Assembly (NCBI RefSeq): GCF_001443605.1
Contig: NZ_CP013118.1
Location: forward strand, 2,599,501-2,663,500
Source of the DNA: Salinivirga cyanobacteriivorans
GTDB taxonomy: Bacteria; Bacteroidota; Bacteroidia; Bacteroidales; Salinivirgaceae
Length of the DNA stretch: 64,000 nucleotides
Direction of reading: 5' to 3'
Shown: positions 24,437 to 32,476 of the stretch, one piece after another
Position numbering within the stretch: the stretch's first letter is position 1
How the letters are laid out: each line of letters opens with the position of its first letter
Notes under the pieces: generated by a model
Told to the model about the DNA's origin: nothing
What the model saw: only the letters and a program-made list of their open reading frames with translations
Databases searched by the model: none
Program-made: the position numbers and the translations under genes

Positions 24437-25264
24437 CTACTTTATTACTTTCATTTCCATTGTAACGTTTTCTACAGGGCGGTCGTACTTATCGGTGGGT
24501 TGGGCCGCAATGGAGTCAATTACGCTTAATCCTTCCACTACCTGGCCAAATACGGTATATGCTCCATCTAAATGTGGGGTCCCGCCAACGGTTGAATAAA
24601 CCTCTTTTTGCTGCGATGAAAACTTAAATACCTCATAGTCAGGCGCAGAGGTGATGAGTTGTTCTACTTCCCGGTATTGGTCATTCAGCTCCTCGTATTT
24701 CTGAGCCTTTTGTAAGGAGTCCATTATTTTTTTGCGGTCTGCATGTGCTGGTTCTTGCAGGTATTGGTTAATTAATTGATTTACCCGGCGCTGATTAAAC
24801 TTATTTTCCATTTGATCGAGTACCTGTAGCGGTAAAATTTTGCCCTGTACTATGTAAAATTGTGACCCGGAGCTTTTTTTCTCGGGATTTACACGATCAC
24901 CCTCACGGGCTGCTGCCAGTGCACCTTTTTTGTGAATGAGCGTGGTGTCAAATTCTGCAGGTATTTGATATCCGGGACCACCATTTCCTAAGCGCTTACC
25001 ATCTTCTGCGTTGCGTGAGTCGGGGTCGCCGCCCTGAATCATAAATCCTTCTATAACACGATGAAAGAGCAGGCTGTCATAAAATCCGTTTTTGACAAGT
25101 TTCAGAAAATTGTCGCGGTGTTTTGGTGTTTTATTGTAAAGCTCAATTATCATATCGCCGTAGGGCGTGCTCAATTGAACCCTTGAACGGTCGCTTTCTT
25201 CTTGTCCAAATGTTGTTGAGTTTAATATTAACCCAAACAACAATAATAGTATGGTGTGCTTCAT
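24437..25264 (-). CDS. Secreted cyclophilin-type peptidyl-prolyl isomerase
   Basis: This 275-residue protein has a signal peptide (to about residue 20) and a cyclophilin domain. [23 protein letters not shown] opens it, [15 protein letters not shown] holds the catalytic Arg and Phe/Gln, and SSGSQFYIV follows. The domain is interrupted by an insert of about 80 charged residues (about 150-230), after which the last cyclophilin strand resumes at [15 protein letters not shown]. Such inserts occur in Bacteroidota periplasmic cyclophilins. It probably helps fold exported proteins. The upstream genes are the 114-residue protein and PAP2, and the RHS tips follow it. Confidence 0.9.
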   Translation of the reverse strand: MKHTILLLLFGLILNSTTFGQEESDRSRVQLSTPYGDMIIELYNKTPKHRDNFLKLVKNGFYDSLLFHRVIEGFMIQGGDPDSRNAEDGKRLGNGGPGYQIPAEFDTTLIHKKGALAAAREGDRVNPEKKSSGSQFYIVQGKILPLQVLDQMENKFNQRRVNQLINQYLQEPAHADRKKIMDSLQKAQKYEELNDQYREVEQLITSAPDYEVFKFSSQQKEVYSTVGGTPHLDGAYTVFGQVVEGLSVIDSIAAQPTDKYDRPVENVTMEMKVIK

Positions 25265-25281
25265 AATTAAAATATTTTAAC

Positions 25282-25626
25282 TCACGATGAACTTATTTCA
25301 TGGGTGTGGTTTTCAAAATAGGCAACGATGCCTTGTTTCAGTAACAATTCTCTTTGATGTCCTTCTGGTATTTTTTTGTCAGGGTCAACCACATAGTAAG
25401 GCACAGGGTTGTCTGTATCTATTTTTTTGTAAAATCCTTGTGGAGCAAGCACTGTGGCTCCGCCAAGTTCAATTAAATCTGTTTTTTCATCTTTTGTAAA
25501 TTCACGAAACCCTAATCCACTCTCTTGTATACCAATGAAAAAAAGGAAATGAATGAGGTCGTTTTCGATATTGAATTTTTTGGAAATATCAGCTAGTTGT
25601 TGCTCTATCTTTTTTGAATCAATCAT
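25282..25626 (-). CDS. Conserved-looking small protein of unknown function
   Basis: This 114-residue soluble protein has no signal peptide or membrane helix. It opens with an amphipathic helical part (IEQQLADISKKFNIENDLIHFLF). A beta-rich middle follows (ELGGATVLAPQGFYKKI, PVPYYVVDPDKKIPEGHQREL), and the end is His/Glu-rich. I do not recognise the family. It sits 17 bases before the cyclophilin gene and 12 bases after PAP2, so it is co-transcribed with both. Confidence 0.7.
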   Translation of the reverse strand: MIDSKKIEQQLADISKKFNIENDLIHFLFFIGIQESGLGFREFTKDEKTDLIELGGATVLAPQGFYKKIDTDNPVPYYVVDPDKKIPEGHQRELLLKQGIVAYFENHTHEISSS

Positions 25627-25638
25627 AAATTACATACT

Positions 25639-26307
25639 TTATCTTTTTTTACTAAAAATTATGCTTCCTAAGGGCTTATCGAGCCATTGAGCCTTAAAAC
25701 CTGAAAAAAGCGGATACATCAGAAAAGTAGTTAAAACGCCCAGTAAACTACCCATTACCACGTCATTTACAAAATGCAGATTCAGATAAACCCTTGAAAA
25801 GCCAACTAAAAAAGCTGCTGCAAAAAACAGTAATTGGCCCCATTGGTTTTTTCCGGCCAACATTATTGAAAGCACAAAGAAAAATGCAAATGCCGATGTG
25901 GTGTGCCCCGAAGGGAAACTATGGTAACTTTTCAGTCCCACATTGAGTACCTGTGTGAGTTCCAGATTTATTTGGTCGAATACATAACCGGGCCTGTTTA
26001 CATCGTCGAATACAAACCGTTTTAGTAATTGTGCAAAAAGGCCGGATACCAGGTAAGTGGTAAGCGAGAAAAGCGCCAACCTGATTCTGTAGAAAGCAAA
26101 TAATATGCTCAAAATGGCAATGAGCAACCCATCACCAAACCAGGTAAAGTATTTAAAAAAGTAATCGAATGTTAATGAATGTCGTGCGTCGAAAAATTGT
26201 TGCCAGTATATTTTGTCGGCCAGCAGAAGTAAGATTACTGATAGCACAATCCATATTACAAAGGCAGTTAAAAAGGCTTTTTGTTTTTTCAGAAGTTCTG
26301 TCAACAT
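25639..26307 (-). CDS. PAP2 family membrane phosphatase
   Basis: This is a membrane acid phosphatase of the type that dephosphorylates undecaprenyl pyrophosphate, phosphatidylglycerophosphate or lipid A. All three catalytic motifs are present: KRFVFDDVNRP (C1, K-x6-RP, near residue 90), SFPSGH (C2, near residue 131) and SRVYLNLHFVND (C3, near residue 172). The 222 residues form about six membrane helices. It is the first gene of the minus-strand run leading to the RHS tips. The substrate cannot be told from sequence. Confidence 0.88.
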   Translation of the reverse strand: MLTELLKKQKAFLTAFVIWIVLSVILLLLADKIYWQQFFDARHSLTFDYFFKYFTWFGDGLLIAILSILFAFYRIRLALFSLTTYLVSGLFAQLLKRFVFDDVNRPGYVFDQINLELTQVLNVGLKSYHSFPSGHTTSAFAFFFVLSIMLAGKNQWGQLLFFAAAFLVGFSRVYLNLHFVNDVVMGSLLGVLTTFLMYPLFSGFKAQWLDKPLGSIIFSKKR

Positions 26308-26424
26308 ATTTCAGGCTTTATGGCAAAAATATGACAATCATTTGAAAACTTTGCAACAGGATGTATATTTCTATATGCAACTAGTTCCAGCTCACGCCTT
26401 ATATAAGATTCGGAAAATTTTATG

Positions 26425-26432
26425 TAAGTTTG
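26425..26432 (+). promoter_or_regulatory. -7 box upstream of the glycosyltransferase operon
   Basis: TAAGTTTG is an exact match to TAnnTTTG, followed by GC as in the extended consensus, 25 bases before the ATG at 26457. The -33 element is not clear. Confidence 0.45.
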
Positions 26433-26456
26433 CGGCAATTGCGTAAAACTACTTCG

Positions 26457-28100
26457 ATGCCATTTTATAAGACAAATACCGGAATACAGGTCATTATTGC
26501 GGTTCTGGCCGCACTGCTGTTCATCCCGTTTTTGGGGCAGGTGCATTTGTTTGATTGGGACGAAATAAACTTTGCCGAATCGGCCCGGGAAATGATTGCT
26601 TCAGGAAATTATTTAACGGTACAGGTAAATTTTGAGCCCTTCTGGGAAAAACCGCCACTTTTTATCTGGATGCAGGTACTTTCCATGAAGGTTTTTGGCA
26701 TCAATGAGTTTGCCGCACGGTTTCCCAATGCCATTTGTGGCATATTAACGTTGCTGATACTTTACAATTTGGGACGTGAAATTTACAATAAGCGCTTCGG
26801 CATTTTGTGGGTACTTGTTTATGCCGGGTCGCTACTTCCTTTTTTCTATTTTAAATCCGGAATTATTGACCCCTGGTTTAACTTATTCATTTTTCTGGGT
26901 GTTTATTTTATTCTTCGCTATTTTCATAACCCGCTCACAAAATACAGCATTTTATCAGCCATTGCCATTGGGCTCTCTGTACTGACCAAAGGTCCTGTAG
27001 GCTTTTTAATATTTGCACTATCCGGAATTATATACCTTATGGTTCGTAAGTTTCGCGTTACAATTCGCTGGAAAGATGTAATGATTTATGCATTTGTAGT
27101 GGCTTTTGTTGGCGGGTTCTGGTTTTTGCTGCAAATTCTCAATGGCAATTACGATATTTTGGTCGATTTTATTGAATACCAGATACACCTTTTCAGCAAA
27201 GAGGGTGCAGGTCACGGAGGCTTTTTATTATATCATTTTGTGATTTTATTTATTGGTGTTTTTCCCGCCTCAATTTTTGCACTTAAAAGTTTCAGGAGAA
27301 ATTACGATGACTCGTTGCAGCAACAAATGCGACTGATGATGGTGGTGTTATTCTGGACGGTACTGATATTATTTACCATTGTGAATACCAAGATTATTCA
27401 TTACTCTTCGATGTGCTATTTTCCGCTAACCTATCTGGCTGCTTACGTAATGTACCGCATTTACAAAGGAGAAATAAAAGCAGGCCGCTGGATACCAATC
27501 GGGATAGGTGTTTTGGGGGGATTTTATGCGCTGGCCACCGCGGCTTTGCCCTGGATTGGTATGTACGCCAAAGAGATCGCTGCATCGGGTATAATAAAAG
27601 ATAAGTTTGCACAAGGCAATATGCAGGCCGATGTGGTTTGGACAGGCTGGGAGTCTCTGACCGGAATTGTTCTGCTGGCGGGAGTACTGTTTTTTTTATT
27701 ACGCTGGCACAAAAGACAGCAAATGACAGCCATTACAGTACTTTTAAGTAGTACCACTTTGTTTTTATTATTGGCGATGACCATTGTGACCCCAAAAATA
27801 GAAGGTTATTCGCAGCGTGCAGCAATTGAATTTTATAAATCGAAAGCTGAAAAGGATGTATACGTGGAACCATTAGGGTTTAAAAGTTATGCCCACTATT
27901 TTTATGGCAAGCGTTCCACAAGAGATAATGGTGAAAGCATTTCGGAAGGTTGGCTGCTTAAAGGCGATATTGATAAAAGAGCCTGGTTTGTAGTTAAAAC
28001 CCACCGGGCAGAAAAATACCTGAAGAAATATCCCCAATTGATAAAAACCGGAGAAAAAAACGGGTTCGTATTTTGTTACCGCGACCCAGAAAACAAATAA
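26457..28100 (+). CDS. ArnT-like (GT39/GT83) membrane glycosyltransferase
   Basis: This polytopic glycosyltransferase of about 547 residues uses a polyprenyl-phosphate sugar donor at the outer face of the inner membrane. The first periplasmic loop has the catalytic acidic pair in FDWDEINFAESAREM, followed by FWEKPPLFIW, both typical of the ArnT/PMT family. About 11-12 membrane helices and a soluble C-terminal part follow. The ATG at 26457 is chosen over an upstream TTG at 26430, because the -7 box overlaps the longer form. It is followed after six bases by a GT2 enzyme, which likely makes the polyprenyl-phosphate sugar donor. Confidence 0.88.
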   Translation: MPFYKTNTGIQVIIAVLAALLFIPFLGQVHLFDWDEINFAESAREMIASGNYLTVQVNFEPFWEKPPLFIWMQVLSMKVFGINEFAARFPNAICGILTLLILYNLGREIYNKRFGILWVLVYAGSLLPFFYFKSGIIDPWFNLFIFLGVYFILRYFHNPLTKYSILSAIAIGLSVLTKGPVGFLIFALSGIIYLMVRKFRVTIRWKDVMIYAFVVAFVGGFWFLLQILNGNYDILVDFIEYQIHLFSKEGAGHGGFLLYHFVILFIGVFPASIFALKSFRRNYDDSLQQQMRLMMVVLFWTVLILFTIVNTKIIHYSSMCYFPLTYLAAYVMYRIYKGEIKAGRWIPIGIGVLGGFYALATAALPWIGMYAKEIAASGIIKDKFAQGNMQADVVWTGWESLTGIVLLAGVLFFLLRWHKRQQMTAITVLLSSTTLFLLLAMTIVTPKIEGYSQRAAIEFYKSKAEKDVYVEPLGFKSYAHYFYGKRSTRDNGESISEGWLLKGDIDKRAWFVVKTHRAEKYLKKYPQLIKTGEKNGFVFCYRDPENK

Positions 28101-28106
28101 AGATCG

Positions 28107-28853
28107 ATGATCAACAACAAAAAAATTACAGTGGTTTTGCCGGCTTATAATGCCGAGCAAACTTTAGAGCAAACATACAATGAAATTCCTTTCGATATTG
28201 TTGATGAGGTTATTCTGGTGGATGACCGCAGTAGCGACAAAACTGTAGAGGTAGGCCAGCAACTGGGCATCAGGCATATTGTAAAGCACGATATCAATAA
28301 AGGTTACGGAGGTAACCAAAAGTCTTGCTACAATAAAGCGCTTGAACTTAATTCAGATATTGTGGTGATGTTGCATCCCGATTATCAGTATACTCCGAAG
28401 CTGATTCATTCCATGTGCTACATTATTGCCAATGGGCTGTATGAAGTTGTGCTTGGTTCGCGTATTTTGGGTAAGGGTGCTTTAAAAGGCGGTATGCCAT
28501 GGTACAAGTATGTAGCCAATCGTTTACTCACACTGGCACAAAACATATTAATGGGTCAAAAGCTCAGCGAATATCATACCGGTTACCGTGCTTTTTCAGC
28601 CAAAGTTTTAAAAGACATCGATTACAATGTGAATTCTGACGACTTCGTGTTCGATAACCAAATGCTGGCCCAGATCTTTTTTGCAGGATACGAAATAGCA
28701 GAAGTAACCTGTCCTACGAAGTATTTCGATGAAGCATCGTCGATTAATCTGGCAAGAAGCTCAAAATATGGTATTGGTGTTTTGGGAGTTTCTTTGGCTT
28801 ATTTCTTTCAGAAAATTGGCATTGCAAGGTTCAAAATATTCCGAAAGCCATAA
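28107..28853 (+). CDS. GT2 (DPM1-like) glycosyltransferase
   Basis: This 248-residue GT-A enzyme is probably a polyprenyl-phosphate sugar synthase. The N-terminal ITVVLPAYNAEQTLEQT opens the fold. ILVDDRSSDKT carries the nucleotide-binding Asp residues. Further motifs are NKGYGGNQK and the metal-binding HPDYQYTP segment. There are no C-terminal membrane anchors. Its pairing with the ArnT-like enzyme six bases upstream suggests a donor-synthase plus transferase module that modifies an envelope glycan. The sugar is unknown. Confidence 0.88.
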   Translation: MINNKKITVVLPAYNAEQTLEQTYNEIPFDIVDEVILVDDRSSDKTVEVGQQLGIRHIVKHDINKGYGGNQKSCYNKALELNSDIVVMLHPDYQYTPKLIHSMCYIIANGLYEVVLGSRILGKGALKGGMPWYKYVANRLLTLAQNILMGQKLSEYHTGYRAFSAKVLKDIDYNVNSDDFVFDNQMLAQIFFAGYEIAEVTCPTKYFDEASSINLARSSKYGIGVLGVSLAYFFQKIGIARFKIFRKP

Positions 28854-28893
28854 AAACAGACCTGCAATTGTTAAATCATATTTGTTTAGGTAC

Positions 28894-30753
28894 TTATTTG
28901 TTTGGGCGTATTGATGCCTGTTTCAGAGCTTTTATAAGTTCTGTTTTTTTAATGGGTTTAGACACAAAGTAATCGCAGCCGGCAGATTTACATTTTCTCA
29001 TTACATCTGTAGAAGCATAAGCCGTTTGTGCAATGATGATCATTTCGGGGTATTGCTCTTTAATGCGCTTCGTTGCCTCGAAGCCGTCTAAAACCGGCAT
29101 TTTTATATCCATTAGGATAAGGTCTGTTTTTTGACGCTCAACCTGGTTAATTGCCTCCTGTCCGTCTCTTGCCCAAATTATGGTGGCATTGTATTTTTGA
29201 AGTAATTGATTTAAGAATTTAAAGTTGTTGGGCTCATCCTCAGCAATTAGCACTGTTTTTCCCATTAAATCAAGGTCTGTTTTACCGCTATCATCTTTTT
29301 TGTCCGGAAAATCTTGTTTTTCTGCCAGGATTTTGGGTAATGAGAATGAAAATACCGATCCTTCACCGGGCTCCGATTCTACATGAAATTTGCCCCCAAG
29401 TAATGTTACTATATCTTGCGAAATGGCTAATCCCAGGCCCGCGCCACGATATAGCCGTGTTTTTTTATCATCTATTTTTCTAAACCGTTTAAATATTTCA
29501 TTTATGTGTGAATTATCAATTCCAATACCGGTATCTTTCACATAAAAAACAAGGCTGTCGTCGTTTTCTTTTAATCCATATTCGATGTGGCCACTATCGG
29601 TAAATTTTATGGCGTTGTTTAATAAATTCACAAGCACTTGTCGTAGGCGAAACGGATCTGTTTTAAGTAGTATTTTTTTATGATTGAGTGGGTTATTTAT
29701 GTATAACTCCAGGTGTGCTTTCTTTTTTTGACTTTTAATTTCGTTAAAAGAGACAAAAAGATCACTGAAGAGCGCATTAATATCGCAAATTCCTTCTGCA
29801 ATGCTAAGTTCACCTGATTCGATTTTCGATATATCCAGAATATCGTTTACCAGGTTCAATAATGTTGCTCCGCTTTCATTAATTACCTTTAAGTACTTTT
29901 TTTCTTGTTTGGGGGTCAGGGATTCTTCAAGCATCAGGTTGGTAAAACCCAGTATAGCATTCATTGGTGTGCGAATTTCGTGCGACATGTTTGTCAGGAA
30001 ACTGGTTTTTAGTTGGTCAGCCCTTTCGGCATCTTCTTTTGCCTTTTGCAGTTTTAGCTCCACTGCATTTCTTGCCTCATCACGTTTCTCAATTTGGGTG
30101 AGCATATTATTAAATGCATTGTAAACAGTAGCAATTTCATCCTTACCTTCCCTGTGGAGCCTGATGGAATAGTCTGCTTCTTGCGAAATTCTTTTTGAGG
30201 CCATTGCCAGACTTGCAAGTGGCCGTGTAATTACGAATTGCATTCGATAGGCAGCAAAAGATCCCAATAAAAGTAAAAATAGAATCCACCCTGCGTTAGA
30301 AAGCATGAAACTTGATATTTCAGAAGAGATGTTTTCTTTACTGGCCAGTAATACAATGTTCCCGTACTCAATATTTTTATAAGTGATGCTTTTTTTGAAT
30401 TGCTCTGTCTCTATTTCTTCATAAGTATGATTATTGAACGCTGTATCAGCAATATATTCAGAAAATAACCTGTTGTTTTTATCATAAACACGCGCCGATA
30501 TAATATGTGGCAGGTTCTCGATGCGTTGCAGCACATTTCTTGTCTCAATAGAATCGTTGAAACTCATGGGGCCCACACAATAGTCTGCCAGTAAAATGGC
30601 ATTTGTTTCCACATTTGACTGGAACTTTCGTTCCTGTTCGTTGGCAAAACGGACTATAATAACCGCATATCCGGCAAATGTAACGGCAATAGTCACTAAT
30701 AAAACCAGGCCAATTAGTTTATACTTAAGCGATATGTTGTTAATCCACTTCAT
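28894..30753 (-). CDS. CHASE8-type hybrid histidine kinase (YfiR partner)
   Basis: This 619-residue inner-membrane sensor has a first helix at about 12-34. A periplasmic CHASE8-like domain (about 36-150, with LLADYCVGPMSFND and ISARVYDKNNRLFSEY) follows. The second helix is at about 153-175, then HAMP (to about 225). HisKA has His258 in NMSHEIRTP, HATPase spans about 360-475 (DTGIGI, GAGLGLAI), and a receiver has Asp549 in LILMDI and Lys in VSKP. Its ATG overlaps the stop of the yfiR-like gene by four bases. In Pseudomonas the same CHASE8 sensor is fused to a cyclase (YfiN) held in check by YfiR. Here the output is a kinase instead. Confidence 0.92.
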   Translation of the reverse strand: MKWINNISLKYKLIGLVLLVTIAVTFAGYAVIIVRFANEQERKFQSNVETNAILLADYCVGPMSFNDSIETRNVLQRIENLPHIISARVYDKNNRLFSEYIADTAFNNHTYEEIETEQFKKSITYKNIEYGNIVLLASKENISSEISSFMLSNAGWILFLLLLGSFAAYRMQFVITRPLASLAMASKRISQEADYSIRLHREGKDEIATVYNAFNNMLTQIEKRDEARNAVELKLQKAKEDAERADQLKTSFLTNMSHEIRTPMNAILGFTNLMLEESLTPKQEKKYLKVINESGATLLNLVNDILDISKIESGELSIAEGICDINALFSDLFVSFNEIKSQKKKAHLELYINNPLNHKKILLKTDPFRLRQVLVNLLNNAIKFTDSGHIEYGLKENDDSLVFYVKDTGIGIDNSHINEIFKRFRKIDDKKTRLYRGAGLGLAISQDIVTLLGGKFHVESEPGEGSVFSFSLPKILAEKQDFPDKKDDSGKTDLDLMGKTVLIAEDEPNNFKFLNQLLQKYNATIIWARDGQEAINQVERQKTDLILMDIKMPVLDGFEATKRIKEQYPEMIIIAQTAYASTDVMRKCKSAGCDYFVSKPIKKTELIKALKQASIRPNK

Positions 30754-31283
30754 TTCTTTTTTCGCACAGGGTCTACAATGTGCTGAGCTGCTTTTTTTAA
30801 TCTATAACTGACATAGAGGTTACTGTTGTACATCGACCGTTCATTAATTTCAAACTTCAGGGTCGATTCTTTTTTGTAAATATTGATCATAGCGCCCTCC
30901 CTGGCGCCACCGGGCACTTCAGATATAACCAAAACCGGTTTCTTTTCAGTTGCTTTTAGTAAAGGACTTATAAGTTCTTTCTCTGTAATGTAAACTACAT
31001 GTGGGCGGAAGTCGGTATTATAAACTTTTTCATGTTCATGAATTAACACGGTTTTATTTTTAATTTCGAGTTTTTTGTAAACTTTTCGGAATTTCTGTGC
31101 CAGTTTTTTGTCACCCAAAACCTGAATTCTAAAAAAATCGCCCTGTCTGTCGGCTGGCCATTCAATAAAGCGGGAGAAGCGTTCGATAAAAATGGCTTTC
31201 ATAGTCATTTCATCCACCTGGGCACATGTAAACCCGGGCAGAATAGTAAAATATATAAAAAACACAAAGTATTTTACCACCAT
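30750..31283 (-). CDS. YfiR-like periplasmic protein (DUF4154)
   Basis: This 177-residue exported protein has a signal peptide to about residue 21 and one YfiR domain. The opening MKAIFIERFSRFIEWPA matches the conserved start of the family. VYITEKELISPLL and PVLVISEVPGGAREGAMINI match its second half. YfiR proteins bind and inhibit CHASE8 sensors in the periplasm and respond to redox or envelope state. The gene overlaps the downstream CHASE8 kinase by four bases (ATGA), so the two are translationally coupled and likely interact. Confidence 0.88.
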   Translation of the reverse strand: MVVKYFVFFIYFTILPGFTCAQVDEMTMKAIFIERFSRFIEWPADRQGDFFRIQVLGDKKLAQKFRKVYKKLEIKNKTVLIHEHEKVYNTDFRPHVVYITEKELISPLLKATEKKPVLVISEVPGGAREGAMINIYKKESTLKFEINERSMYNSNLYVSYRLKKAAQHIVDPVRKKK

Positions 31284-31414
31284 TCTAAAATTAACAGCCT
31301 TAACAAATTTAAGGAATTAAAAAACAAAAAAAAATGTTGCATGTTGCATTAAGAATTGATTTCACATTTTTAATGAATTGCTTACCTTTATGCAATAAAT
31401 CAATAAATTAAGTT

Positions 31415-32440
31415 ATGGTCAGGTTCTCAATAATTTTACTTTTAGTTTTTGGTTTTTATACCTGCAAAGGCCCAGTGGAACATCAGGTCAAATCTAACCA
31501 TCTGAAGTTTTTAGAATCGAATTATCCGGGCGATATTTTTCCGGCAACCATTAATTCGCTGGAAGAATCTCATTTAGTTACACAAATTCATGATGGGCTG
31601 ATTGGTATTAATCCTGCTACTAATAAGCAGGAGGGCAGGCTTGCAAAACGCTGGGTGGTGAATAATAACCACGATAAGATTATTTTCCACCTGCATGACA
31701 ATGTGTATTTTCATGATGATGATTGCTTTGAAAGCAAAGAGGAGAGGCTGTTAAGTGCTTCGGATGTGAAGTATTCGCTCGAATATACATTTTGGCACAA
31801 AGCCAATAGTGCCCAGGGTATTGGCTTATTAAAAGATATAAAAGGCGGATCAGAGTATTATGACCAATGTCGTGATATGGAGTTTGAACCCGGGCAACTT
31901 GAAGGTATTAAAGTTAAAGACTCGCTTACTTTAATTATTTATTTAAATAAATCGAACCCCGCATTTATTTACAGTATGGTGAGTCCTGATATGGCCATTT
32001 TGCCCCCTGAAGGGCTCAGGAAATATGGCAATGAGTGTACCATAGGTTGCGGACCTTTTGTGCTTGATCATTTTAACCCTTCAACTGATTCTGTGGCGAT
32101 GTTTCGCAATGCGCTTTACTACAAAACAGATAAAAATGGCAAGCAGCTGCCTTACATCGATAAGCTTACCGCCATTTTTGAGGCCACTCCGGCCAAAAGC
32201 CTAAGGCTGATCAGGGATGGTAAAGCCGATTTTTTACTTATCATGAAGCAAAAATATGTTTCTGAATTTGTTGAAAAAAACATTGACCTCTTTGAGGGAA
32301 ATGACCCTGAGCTCGTTTTGGAACAACCCAAAGATATGGAAAGCACCAAAATATTTATGCTACGCAGATCTAATGTCAAGAACCTGCACTACAGCGGCAT
32401 GAACTTTTTATATCTTGACCGGGTGAAAATTGCGGAATAA
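31415..32440 (+). CDS. Short SBP_bac_5-like solute-binding lipoprotein
   Basis: This 341-residue protein has a lipoprotein signal ending at GFYTC (Cys near residue 17) and then resembles the first part of oligopeptide-binding proteins. HDGLIGINPATNKQEGRLAKRW and FHLHDNVYFHDD are family signatures, and SASDVKYSLEYTF follows. Normal members are about 500 residues; this one stops after the segment equivalent to about two thirds. No transporter genes are adjacent. It is divergent from the YfiR/CHASE8-kinase pair. It could be a degenerate transporter subunit or a stand-alone ligand sensor. Confidence 0.78.
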   Translation: MVRFSIILLLVFGFYTCKGPVEHQVKSNHLKFLESNYPGDIFPATINSLEESHLVTQIHDGLIGINPATNKQEGRLAKRWVVNNNHDKIIFHLHDNVYFHDDDCFESKEERLLSASDVKYSLEYTFWHKANSAQGIGLLKDIKGGSEYYDQCRDMEFEPGQLEGIKVKDSLTLIIYLNKSNPAFIYSMVSPDMAILPPEGLRKYGNECTIGCGPFVLDHFNPSTDSVAMFRNALYYKTDKNGKQLPYIDKLTAIFEATPAKSLRLIRDGKADFLLIMKQKYVSEFVEKNIDLFEGNDPELVLEQPKDMESTKIFMLRRSNVKNLHYSGMNFLYLDRVKIAE

Positions 32441-32476
32441 TGCTTTTTGGAGAGGTTTTTATAACGGTTGTTCTCA

